Shown one piece after another: positions 54,867-64,000 of a DNA stretch of 64,000 bases (position 1 is its first letter; every line of letters begins with the position of its first letter). This stretch comes from Zea mays (taxonomy: Eukaryota; Streptophyta; Magnoliopsida; Poales; Poaceae), in assembly GCF_902167145.1 (NCBI RefSeq), contig NC_050098.1, forward strand, positions 19,364,501 to 19,428,500, in the 5' to 3' direction. Under the pieces are notes generated by a model that made no database searches, was not told the DNA's origin, and saw nothing but the letters and a program-made list of their open reading frames with translations. The translations under genes and the position numbers were made by a program.

Positions 54867-55795
54867 TGAAACTTATCCACCTTCTTGAGTAGCTTGTAAA
54901 ACGGTAAACCTTTTTCCCCCAGTCTGGATATAAATCTGCTCAGAGCTGCCATGCATCCGGTAAGTCGCTGAACCTTCTTTTGTGATCGAGGCGCTTCCAT
55001 CTTCATGATAGCTTCAATCTTCTCCGGATTAGCCTCAATTCCTCGGTGGCTGACAATAAACCCGAGTAACTTTCCTGCTGGCACCCCGAAAACGCATTTT
55101 TCGGGATTAAGCTTCCATCTATACCGTCTTAGACTGTTGAAAACTAGCTGCAAGTCTTCGATGAAGTTTTCCGAGTTCTCTGTTTTGATTACTACGTCAT
55201 CTACGTAGGCCTCCACACGCTTGCCCCAGTGATCTGCTAAGCATGTTTGAATGGCTCTCTGATAAGTCGCTCCAGCGTTTTTGAGGCCGAACGGCATGGA
55301 GGTATAACAGAAAGCACCAAACGGAGTAATGAACGCTGTTTTTTCTTCGTCTTCCTTTGCCAAGCTAATTTGGTGGTACCCGGAATAGCAATCTAGGAAA
55401 GACAACACAGAACATCCGGCGGTGGAGTCCACCACCTGATCTATCCTCGGGAGCCCGAAGGGATCTTTCGGACAGTGTTTGTTGAGATCAGTATAGTCGA
55501 CGCACATGCGCCAATCCACTTTATTCTTTTTTAGTACAAGAACAGGGTTGGCTAACCACTCAGGGTGTAATACTTCTCTAATAAATCCAGCCGCGACCAA
55601 ACGAGCTAACTCGGCGCGAATGGCCTCTCTCTTATCAGGCGTGAAACGCCGTAATTTTTGCCGGATCGGCCTCGCCTGGGGATAGACTCTCAGTTTGTGC
55701 TCGACCAGTTCTCTTGGGACTCCCGGCATATCCGCAGGTTGCCATGCGAATACGTCTCGGTTATCTTGCAGAAACTGGACGAGCGCGCTTTCCTA
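54731..55795 (-). pseudogene. G pol: reverse transcriptase
   Basis: The open frame from MPGVPRELVEH (55729) continues upstream in frame to a TAG at 55795-55793, which separates it from the protease side. It has the RT blocks WRMCVDYTDLN, LDCYSGYHQ, SMPFGLKNA and AYVDDVV. The frame is lost near 54785-54800, and pol continues in the frame ending at 52617. Confidence 0.85.
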
Positions 55796-57344
55796 TTTGT
55801 CGTCCAGGCTGGAGCTGATGATGGCAGTCTTGCGTTCATCAGCGAACCCCAGGTTGATCCTTTTAGTTTCTTCAGTCGGCTGCATAGAGGTCGCGGCCAG
55901 AGCTTCGTTTGCCGGTACTGCAAGATCTTCCTCAGGCTTAGAGTTCGCCTGTGTCGAAGAAATCGTCGACGGCTTGGTGGTGAGGGCCGCTTGGATGGCC
56001 ACTCGGAAACACTCTACGACGCCTTGGAAGTCGGCGCGCACAGTTATGATTCCTTGCGGTCCTGGCATCTTCAGTATCATGTACGTGCGGAATGGCCATG
56101 AATTTGGCCAATCCCGGCCTTCTGATGATGGCGTTGTACCCGCAGTCGAAGTTCGCCACTTCGAACCTTAGGAACTCGGTTCTGTAGTTCTCTGGAGTTC
56201 CGAAGGTGACAGGCATGTAGATGTGGCCCAGCGGGTATTCCCCTTTAGTCGGCACGATGCCGAAGAAGGGGGTGTCCGACTCATGGAGCTCTTTGAGGTG
56301 AACTCCCAAGCCTTGGAGTGTCCCGGGGAAGGTGACGTTGATGCTGCTTCCCCTGTCCACTAGCACCTTCTTCACCCGGCTCTCTCGGATCACCGGATCG
56401 ACGAGGAGCGGGTATTTGCCTGGATGGTCGAAGTTGAGCCATTGATCCTCCCGAGTGAAAGTGATCGGGTGCTCCGACCACCGGTACGGGGCGGGAGGAC
56501 CGGTGGTCGCCACCAGTATCTGGCGGTCGTTGAGCTTTTGTTGTCGTTTGTTTTCCTGCGACCCGTGCCCGCCGAAGATGACGTTGACCTCCCTGTCAAC
56601 GCGCGGGAAAGCTCCTCCTCCTCCCTCCTCCTGCTGATGGGGTTGTCGTGGTTCATCTGGTCCTCCCCTTGGCGGAGGAGGAGGTAGAGGTTGGAAGGGT
56701 CGACCGTGCCCGATGGAGTGCTTGAAATCCCGGCAGTTACGAAGAGTGTGGCGCATGTCCTTGTGGTACGGGCACTGGGTGTCGAGGATGTCATCCAGCG
56801 TGCGCTCGCCTCCGCGAGGTCCTCCTCGTGCGCGAGAGGCAGGTGGTCCGGCGGCGTGCACTTCTTCGCGAGGCCTCTTCTCCCAGCGTTTGTCGGGTTG
56901 CTGGTTCGCGTCGCGTCGTGGTGCTGCCGGTGTGGGCTTTGCTCCTCCGATGAGGTCCTGGGCTCGCTCGTCGGCGGTGATGTAGAGGTCAGCTTCCCGG
57001 AACAGCTCCTCGGAGGTAGTCAGTGCCTTCTGTAATATAGCTCGGACGAAGGCCGAGTCATTGGATCCTCTATAGAAGTCCTCGATCACGGCTGCCTCCG
57101 TGACCTCGGGGATACGATTTCTCATGGTCTGGAACCTTTTGAGGTACGACCGGAGAGTTTCGTCTCCCCGGCGCTTGATGGATTTTAGGTCCCACGGTTG
57201 TGCCGGTTTGTCGGAGAGGGACTGGAAATTGGCAGTGAAGCGCCGACTGAAGTCGCCCCAGTCGTCGATGCAGTGTCGGGGTAGATGTCGCAGCCATTGC
57301 AGCGTGTCTTGCCCAAGGACAATGGGTAAGTACGCGGTCATCAC
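55793..57344 (-). pseudogene. G gag core, zinc-binding region and protease
   Basis: From 57344 to about 56090 the frame reads the retrotransposon gag core (WLRHLPRHCIDDWGDFSRRF), a Pro/Gly/Arg-rich linker with a zinc-knuckle-like CPYHKDMRHTLRNC, and an aspartic-protease region. Its active-site text is VDRGSSINV, where the middle residue (R) differs from the usual T or G. A small deletion near 56080 shifts the frame, and the linker toward RT is read as 56080-55793, ended by TAG. The frame at 57344 is in phase with the gag start at 58613. Confidence 0.8.
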
Positions 57345-58613
57345 GTCTTCGGATGCCCCGGCAGCTCGAGCAGCGGTGGTGTAGACGGCTAGCCAACCCC
57401 CTGGATCCTTCTTAGGTTCATATTTGTCAACATTGGATACCTTGAAGTTGGGAGGTCATCGGATGGCCCTAAGGCGCGGAGTAAGAGCTGACACTCCGCA
57501 TGTGTCCTCCTGTCGTCGGGGATGATGTCTGTCCCAGGGAGGGGAGTAGTTGTTGTGGTTCCTCGACCGACCCCGGGTAGTACCGCCAGTTGAGGCCGTG
57601 GCCGACTCAGTTCTGGTGGCCTGGCTCCGAGCTGGGATGCCATGATCCCTGTCGTACTCCTCCCGGCGGCAGATCTCGTTCTCATGTCGTCGTTCACGCG
57701 AAGCATTGATGGAGCTTCACGCGTCTCGGCGACTGTTGATGGCGTGTCGTAGATCGTTCGGCGGGTGAGCGAGCGGTAGGAGATGATTGGCTGCCTGGGT
57801 GAACAGTCGTCGGTAGCCCTCGGCGTCGGGAGTCCGAGGGAGTCCATCAGCTATCCGAGCTAGCACCCCTCCAACTTCGCTCGGCATGTTCATGGCTCGG
57901 GCGAAGTCGGGGTTCAGGTTGCGCCCGAAGAATGGATTCTCCTGGCGTTGCCTTGCATCTTGCTCGGCTTGTTCCTGAGCCCGGCGGCGATCACGTCGTC
58001 GGGAGTTCCTTCGCTCTCTGAAGACACGTTCCTCCGAAGTTTCTCCTATCTCCGAGACCTTGTCCTGCGAGACAGGTTGCTCCGGGTCCCGTTCTCCGGC
58101 CGCGTGATGTCGTCGAACGTTCCTGCGCCGGTTTCTCCATCGGCGGGATTCTCGTTGAGGTGGTTCTTCTCCGGGTGCGGTCGGCTCATCGTTGGAGACG
58201 GTAGGCGACTCCACTCTCCCGATGAAGAGGACGTCGGGATAGAATGGCGCTGCTGTCGTGGCGACCTTCTTTCCGTTCTCCTTTAAGGGCGGAGGAACGG
58301 AAAGAACGACTTGCTTCCCCTTGGTCTCCTTCTTCCTCGCGATTTGTGTCCATTCTTTTGTCGGGGAAGTAGACAGTGGAGTTCTCCGGGTCAGCGGGCC
58401 CTCGGCCCCTGACTTTCCGGAGACAATCTTTTTCCGGAGAGCTGGAGGTTGCGCTTCTCCGACATTTTCGGAGTTTGTTGGAGGAGACTTCTTTTCCGGC
58501 GGATCCGCAATGCGGTGTAGAGTTCCTTCTTCATCTGCTACGGATGAGATTGTTCCGAAGCAGAATACGGATCCGGGACGGAGGGTGATCTTGCTGTGGA
58601 AGGTGATGGCCAT
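57345..58613 (-). pseudogene. G gag N-terminal region with two in-frame stops
   Basis: The ATG at 58613 lies 46 bp from the 5' LTR. The product is charged and Arg/Glu-rich (RRWRNRRRNVRRHH), with no known fold before the gag core. TGA at 57719-57717 and TGA at 57460-57458 are the only stops before the frame meets the gag core at 57344. Both look like C-to-T type changes (one from an Arg codon, one from a Trp codon on the other strand). Confidence 0.78.
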
Positions 58614-58640
58614 TGAGCTAGCTTAGATCGTCGACACACC

Positions 58641-58658
58641 CCCTACCTGGCGCGCCAG
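58641..58658 (-). other. Primer-binding site of element G
   Basis: On the minus strand TGGCGCGCCAGGTAGGGG follows the 5' LTR directly. It has the expected TGG start. The tRNA was not determined. Confidence 0.6.
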
Positions 58659-58659
58659 C

Positions 58660-59288
58660 TGTCGGTGTTTTGGGTCCGACCGCACACCCGGGGTTGCCCC
58701 TCAAGGTGTTTTTAGGAGTAGGACGGTGTCGACGACTGTAGCAAAATGGTTCGTGCCAGTTGCACGAGGGTCAGTGGACAATGTTTACAGGTTCGGGCCG
58801 CTTAGAGATGCGTAACACCCTACGTCCTGGTGAGTATGCTGGATGAGTAAGGTTACAAGAGGGCTCTCTGAGTTGAGAATACAGAGAGTCGAAGTGGGTG
58901 GCTAAGTAATAGGGTCGATCGTTCTGAAGGGGTGCCCCCTAGGCCTTATATACTCGACCGTGGGGCAATACACGGGGATATGATAACAATGTGTAGCTAA
59001 AAGATAGTGATCTGTTTGAGTTTATCTCCTTGTAGTTCTGCCGACTTATCCTCGCATGGCTCCGTTGCATGGGGGCTCCAGCGCTGGAAAGTCGGATCTC
59101 TGTTGTGGTCGCTCGCTCGACGTTGTGGGCCATCCGGGTTCGCACCAATCCGGCCCCATGTCGATCTGCTTTGCTGGTTGTTCCTCCCCAGGCCCACGAA
59201 AGAATGACCTTACGATTTATTGGGCCCTTGGGCCTTTCGTGAGGTCTTTTACTCTTTTAGTGGACCCGGGGGATATCTATCCCCCACA
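58660..59288 (-). repeat. 5' LTR of element G
   Basis: 629 bp, nearly identical to 44833-45461. A minus-strand TATA box (GTATATAAGG) lies at about 58944-58953. The GCCCC target copy at 59289-59293 follows on +. Confidence 0.92.
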
Positions 59289-59293
59289 GCCCC

Positions 59294-59698
59294 CATCAGA
59301 CCGTTGGCTCGGCCACGCGTCACGCGCGGATTGCGCGGCCGACCGTTGGCTCACCGGACAGTCCAGTGCACCACCGGACAGTCCGGTGAATTTTAGCCGT
59401 ATGTCGCCGACGAATTCCCGAGAGCGGCCAGTTGACCAGACTCCAGCCTAGCGCGCCGGAGACTGCGCAGAGTCTTGGCTGCTCCAGCCAAGTCTTTTTC
59501 CTTTTGTAATTTCTCTGATTCTAGCATTAGACAAATATGTTTGTACACAAAAACCAATGTACTAAGTCTAGAATCATACCTTTGTATTGATTTGCACTTC
59601 ATCCACCATTTGGCACTTATAAATACTTAGGACAATTGTGTTGGACACTTTATCACCAAAATCCTTTAGAAATGGCCCAAGGGCACATTTACCTTTCA
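59294..59698 (-). repeat. 3' LTR of element F, right part in window coordinates
   Basis: This completes LTR F after element G and ends ...CACATTTACCTTTCA at 59698, the inverse of the Opie-like LTR start. Palindromes lie near 59351-59391. Confidence 0.83.
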
Positions 59699-60497
59699 AT
59701 CTCCCCCTTTTTGGTGATTTATGCCAACACAACAAAAAGCAACTAAAAGAAGTGCAACATCGATGCAATTTAGAACAAGAATTGTTTTTGATTCAAATTT
59801 GGCATATTTGGATCATTCTTTGCCACCACTTGGTTTGTTTTTGCAAATCAAACTCAATTTCCTATATCTAAGTCAAACACACTTGTTGAGGCATAAAGAG
59901 AGGTATTCTAAGAGAAATTGATCAAAGATTCAAAAACTCCCCCTTTTTCCCATAATCAAACATTCTCCCCACAAGAGACCAACTTTTGACAAAAAGAGAC
60001 ACTTAGAGTATTTTGACAAATCAAAAGTTCTAACTCTACTATTTTCAAAATTCTCAAGTGGTAGCTGATCCATTTTGCTTGCTTTGGCCTTAATTTCTCC
60101 CCGTTTGGCATCAAGCACCAAAACAAGATCATTTGTGGCCCTTGAACCTCATTGCCTCACCAAAATTGTCAAATAAGAGCAAAAAGGCAATAAGAGCATG
60201 GAGATGAACTTGGAGTAAGTTACCCTCTCATCGGAGTGCAGTGGAAGTCTTTCATGGTCCAAGTCCATCTTTCCCTTTCAATCCACTTATGAGACTAAAA
60301 CAAGTAAACTCAAGCACACGGTTAGTCTCAAAGTGTCAAGTTGTAGCATGCCTCCCCCTAAATGAGTGCATCACTTGCAAATGGACTTATGAGGTCTGGG
60401 GATCACTTGCAAATGTGTACAACTTGAGCACCATATATAAACAAAAAGATGCATAAAGGAACATGATCAAAGGCATAAAACGCATGTATGCTATAGA
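59699..60497 (-). other. F 3' untranslated region with repeated polypurine tracts
   Basis: On the minus strand, GGGGGAG-type tracts occur at about 59701-59714 (next to the LTR), 59936-59950, 60097 and 60352. No coding frame is supported. The layout matches 22074-22846 of element D. Confidence 0.68.
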
Positions 60498-63400
60498 TCA
60501 ATCCAAGTTACGTGAATCTAAGACATTTAGCTCACTACGCAACCTGCAAAAGGTTGACTCATCTAGAGGCTTGGTAAAGATATCGGCTAGCTAGTTCTCG
60601 GTATCTCCCTTTTGCTGGTGGTCTCTCAAAAAGTGATGCTGGATGTCTATGTGCTTTATGCGGCTGTGTTCAACAGGATTATCCGCCATGCGGATTGCAC
60701 TCTCATTGTCACATAGGAGTGGGACTTTGCTCAGATTGTAGCCAAAGTCCCTGAGGGTTTGCCTCATACAATGTAGTTGAGCGCAACACTGTCCTGCGGC
60801 AACATACTCGACCTCAGCAGTGGATAGGGCAACGAAAGTTTGTTTCTTGGAACTCCAGGACACCAGGGACCTTCCTAAGAATTGGCACGTCCCTGATGTA
60901 CTCTTCCTATCAACCTTGCATCCAGCATAATCGGAGTCTGAATATCCAATTAAGTCAAAGGTAGACCCCTTTGGATACCAGATCCCGAAGCAAGGCGTAG
61001 CAACTAAATATCTAAGTATTCGCTTAACGGCCACAAGGTGAAACTCCCTTGGGTCGGATTGAAATCTAGCACACATGCATACGCTTAGCATAATATCCGG
61101 TCTACTAGCACATAAGTAAAGCAAAGAACCTATCATAGACTGGTATGCCTTTTGATCAACGGACTTACCTCCTTTGTTGAGGTCGACATGTCCGTCGGTT
61201 CCCATTGGAGTATTTGTGGGCTTGGCGTCCTTCATCCCGAACCGTCTGATCAAGTCTTGCGTGTACTTCGCTTGGGAGATGAAGGTGCCGTCCTTGAGTT
61301 GCTTCACTTGGAAACCCAAGGAAGTAGTTCAACTCACCCATCATTGACATTTCAAATTTTTGAGTCGTCACACTGCTAAACTCTTCACAAGACTTTTGGT
61401 TAGTAGAACCAAATATTATGTCATCGACATAAATTTGGCACACAAATAAGTCACCATCACAAGTCTTAGTGAATAAAGTTGGATCGGCTTTCCCAACCTT
61501 GAAAGCATTTGTAATTAGAAAGTCTCTAAGGCATTCATACCATGCTCTTGGGGCTTGCTTAAGTCCATAGAGCGCCTTAGAGAGCTTACACACGTGGTCA
61601 GGGTACCGTTCATCCTCAAAGCCAGGGGGTTGCTCTACGTACACCTCCTCCTTGATTGGCCCGTTGAGGAAAGCGCTCTTCACATCCATTTGGAACAACC
61701 TGAAAGAATGGTGAGCGGCATAGGCTAACAAAATACGAATAGATTCTAGCCTAGCCACAGGAGCAAAAGTCTCCTCAAAGTCCAAACCTGCGACTTGGGC
61801 ATAACCTTTTGCCACAAGTCTCGCCTTGTTCCTTGTCACCACCTCGTGCTCGTCCTATTTGTTGCGGAACATCCACTTGGTTCCCACGACGTTTTGCTTG
61901 GGACGTGGCACCAGTGTCCAAACTTCATTTCGCTTGAAGTTATTAAGCTCTTCCTGCATGGCCAACACCAGTCCGGATCTAGCAAGGCTTCTTCTACCCT
62001 GAAAGGCTCAATAGAAGAGACAAAAGAGTAATGCTCACAAAAATTAACTAATCTAGAGCGAGTAGTTACTCCCTTGCTTATATCACCCAATATCTGGTCG
62101 ACGGGATGATTCCTTTGAATCGTTGCTCGGACTTGAGTTGGAGGGGCATGTGGTGCTTCTTCCTCCATAACATGAACATCTTATGCTCCCCCTTGATCAC
62201 ACGCCTCTTCTTGATGAACCTGTTCATCATCTTGAGTTGGGGGGGCACCATTGTTGAGGAAGAAGGTTGATCTTGCTCCTTTTGTTCCTGTGGTCGCACA
62301 TCTCCAATCGCCATGGTGCGTATTGCGGCTGTTGGAACTTCTTCATCTACATCATCAAGATCAACTTGCTCTCTTGGAGAGCCATTAGTCTCATCAAATA
62401 CAACATCGCTAGAGACTTCAACCAAACCCGATGATTTGTTGAAGACTCTATACGCCTTTGTATTCGAGTCATAACCTAACAAAAACCCTTCTACAGCTTT
62501 GGGAGCAAATTTAGAATTCCTACCTTTCTTCACTAGAATGTAGCATCTACTCCCAAATACACGAAAATATGAAACATTGGGTTTGTTACCGGTTAGAAGT
62601 TCGTACGATGTCTTCTTGAGTAGGCGATGAAGGTAGACTCGGTTTATGGCGTGGCAAGTCGTGTTCACAGCTTCCGTCCAAAACCGTTCGGGCGTCTTGA
62701 ATTCTCCAAGCATCGTCCTTGCCATGTCTAAAAGTGTCCTGTTCTTCCTCTCTACCACACCATTTTGTTGTGGTGTGTAGGGAGCGGAGAACTCGTGCTT
62801 GATTCCTTCCTCCTCAAGGTACTCTTCCACTTGAAGGTTCTTGAACTCGGACCTGTTGTCGCTCCTTATCTTCTTTACCTTGAGCTCAAATTCATTTTGA
62901 GCTCTCCTTAGGAGCGCTTGAGGGTCCCTTGGGTTTCAGACTTATCCTGCAAAAAGAATACCCAAGTGAAGCGGGAAAATTCATTAACAATAACAAGACC
63001 ATACTTACTTCCCCCTATGCTGAGATAGGCGACGGGTCCGAAGAGGTCCATGTGGAGTAGCTTCAAAGGTCTTGATGTGGTCATCACGTTTTTGCTATGA
63101 TGAGGGCTTCCCACTTGTTTACCTGCTTGACAAGCTACACAAGGTCTATCTTTTTCGAAAGTTACATTTGTTAGACCTAACACATGTTCTCCCTTTAGAA
63201 GTTTGTGAAGGTTCTTCATCCCCACATGTGCTAGACGGCGATGCCACAGCCAGCCCATGCTAGTCTTAGCAATTAAGCATGCATCTAGACCAGACTCCTC
63301 CTTTGCAAAATCAACTAAATAGAGTTTGTCGTCTAGTACACCCTTAAAAGCTAGTGAACCATCACTCCTTCTAAAGACAGACACATCTACATTTGTAAAT

Positions 63401-63668
63401 AAGCAATTATACCCCATATTACATAATTGACTAACGGACAACAAGTTATACCCGAGCGATTCAACCAAAAATACATTAGATATGGAATGCTCGGATGAAA
63501 TAGCTATCTTTCCTAGTCCTTTAACCTTGCTTTGATTCCCGTCACCGAATATGATTGAATCTTGGGAATCTTTGTTCTTGACGTAGGAGGTGAACATCTT
63601 CTTCTCCCCCGTCATGTGGTTTGTGCATCCGCTGTCGATAATCCAGCTTGAGCCCCGGATGCATAAAC
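60498..63668 (-). pseudogene. F pol: protease, integrase, RT, RNase H with multiple lesions
   Basis: It reads from VYASG at 63668. A lost G in a G-run near 63650 shifts the protease (the SGCTNHM block is read from another frame). The zinc finger and integrase first half are open (63615-62908). A base loss near 62912 shifts the frame; integrase continues at 62830 (NGVVERKNR) into the linker. Further shifts lie near 62200 (linker), 61960 (RT start) and 61316 (RT connection). RT has [10 protein letters not shown] (about 61430). RNase H (61319-60591) ends at a TAG, after a small deletion relative to D. The original end is about 60498. The copy is inactive. Confidence 0.85.
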
Positions 63669-64000
63669 CTTCTTCTCCTTTGCCATGAGGCAGGTGTGAC
63701 GCTCGTTGGGGAATAGAGACGATTTGTTGAAGGCCGTGGCGTCGAGTCCTTCGTCGTCGGAGTCAGACGAAGAACAATCCGAGTCCCATTCTTTTCCAAG
63801 GTGTGCCTCGCCCTTAGCCTTCTTGTAAACCTTCTTGTTCTCTCTCTTCCCATTCTTTCCTTGTTCCTGGTCACTATCATTATCGGGACAGTTAGCAATA
63901 AAGTGACCAATCTTACCACACTTGAAGCAGGAGCGCTTTCCCTTCGTCTTGCTCTTGTTGGGATGCTCCTTGCGACCTTTGAGCGTCGTCTTGAAGCGCT
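63669..64000 (-). pseudogene. F gag, C-terminal part of the spliced form (truncated by window)
   Basis: On the minus strand it reads a zinc knuckle (CFKCGKIGHFIANC, about 63930-63889), a basic linker and an acidic Ser/Asp-rich region. It ends in ...HTCLMAKEKK at 63669. The next codon is the first pol codon (VYASG). The coiled-coil part present in A, C and D is absent. The junction corresponds exactly to the donor and acceptor proposed in D. Confidence 0.83.

Larger units (their letters stand above)
44833..59288 (-). mobile_element. Element G: Grande-like Ty3 (Tat lineage) retrotransposon
   Basis: Two 629-bp LTRs (44833-45461 and 58660-59288) are flanked by GCCCC at 44828-44832 and 59289-59293. 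They differ at two positions by eye, both C/T, so this is the youngest datable insertion here. Gag-pol runs on the minus strand. About 7 kb between pol and the 3' LTR holds two genes on the opposite strand and three repeat arrays. The 14.5-kb size, LTR length and antisense genes fit Grande. Confidence 0.92.
44047..64000 (-). mobile_element. Element F: Opie-like Sirevirus on the minus strand (5' part outside window)
   Basis: The 3' LTR ends at 44047 as the inverse of the D LTR end (TGAGAGCACCTAGAGG). It is interrupted by element G and completes at 59698. The 3' UTR, pol and part of gag follow to the window edge. Pol has several frameshifts, so F is defective. Its gag-pol junction lacks the interval proposed as an intron in C and D. 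Confidence 0.87.

Noticed and set aside
1..64000. Host genes, tRNA or rRNA genes
   Set aside because: No reading frame outside retrotransposon proteins shows a recognisable cellular domain, and no tRNA or rRNA sequence was noticed by eye.

Overview
The window is a plant nuclear intergenic region made of nested LTR retrotransposons. The families match those of maize (Zea): Ji/PREM-2-like and Opie-like copia Sireviruses, a cinful-like and a Grande-like Ty3 element of the Tat lineage, and a Tekay-like chromovirus. Family names come from memory of LTR termini, LTR lengths and protein motifs, so they are tentative. The nesting itself is supported by matching 5-bp target-site duplications (TSDs). 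No host gene, tRNA or rRNA was recognised.

Layout. (1) 1-2130 looks like the right part of a long LTR; 2131-2380 is unclassified. (2) Element A (Ji-like, +) starts at 2381 and runs beyond the window. It is split by B, C and F. (3) Element B (cinful-like, +, 3348-12705, TSD AAAGG) lies in A's 5' LTR. It lacks most of gag, has a one-base break in pol and carries an apparently intact spliced antisense gene. (4) Element C (Ji-like, +, 14920-43845, TSD CAAAC) lies in A's gag. (5) Element D (Opie-like, +, 15187-24122, TSD CTCAC) lies in C's 5' LTR. It is almost intact, with a single stop in pol. (6) Element H (Tekay-like, +, 28510-40361, TSD TGACG, two 3355-bp LTRs, chromodomain integrase) lies in C's pol. 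(7) Element F (Opie-like, -, from 44047 past the window end) lies in A's gag. (8) Element G (Grande-like, -, 44833-59288, TSD GCCCC, two 629-bp LTRs) lies in F's 3' LTR. It carries two antisense genes and long tandem-repeat arrays.

The most interesting signal is the gag-pol arrangement of the Sireviruses. In C and D the pol frame is +1 relative to gag. In both, a GT-AG interval (25511-26754 in C, 17843-18872 in D) starts in phase 0 inside gag, ends in phase 0 at the start of the protease, and would fuse gag to pol in frame if spliced out. Element F lacks exactly this interval in genomic DNA, as expected of a copy reverse-transcribed from spliced RNA. This suggests that the C-terminal coiled-coil part of gag is a retained intron and that splicing sets the balance of Gag to Gag-Pol.

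A second theme is that both Tat-type elements (B and G) carry an antisense gene of the same plan: an N-terminal 'putative gypsy type transposon' domain, a basic or low-complexity middle, and a coiled-coil C-terminus encoded after short introns. A third is a repair scar at 25013-25027. There C's 5' LTR is followed by the 14 bases that flank its 3' LTR 18.8 kb away, and then by mid-gag sequence.
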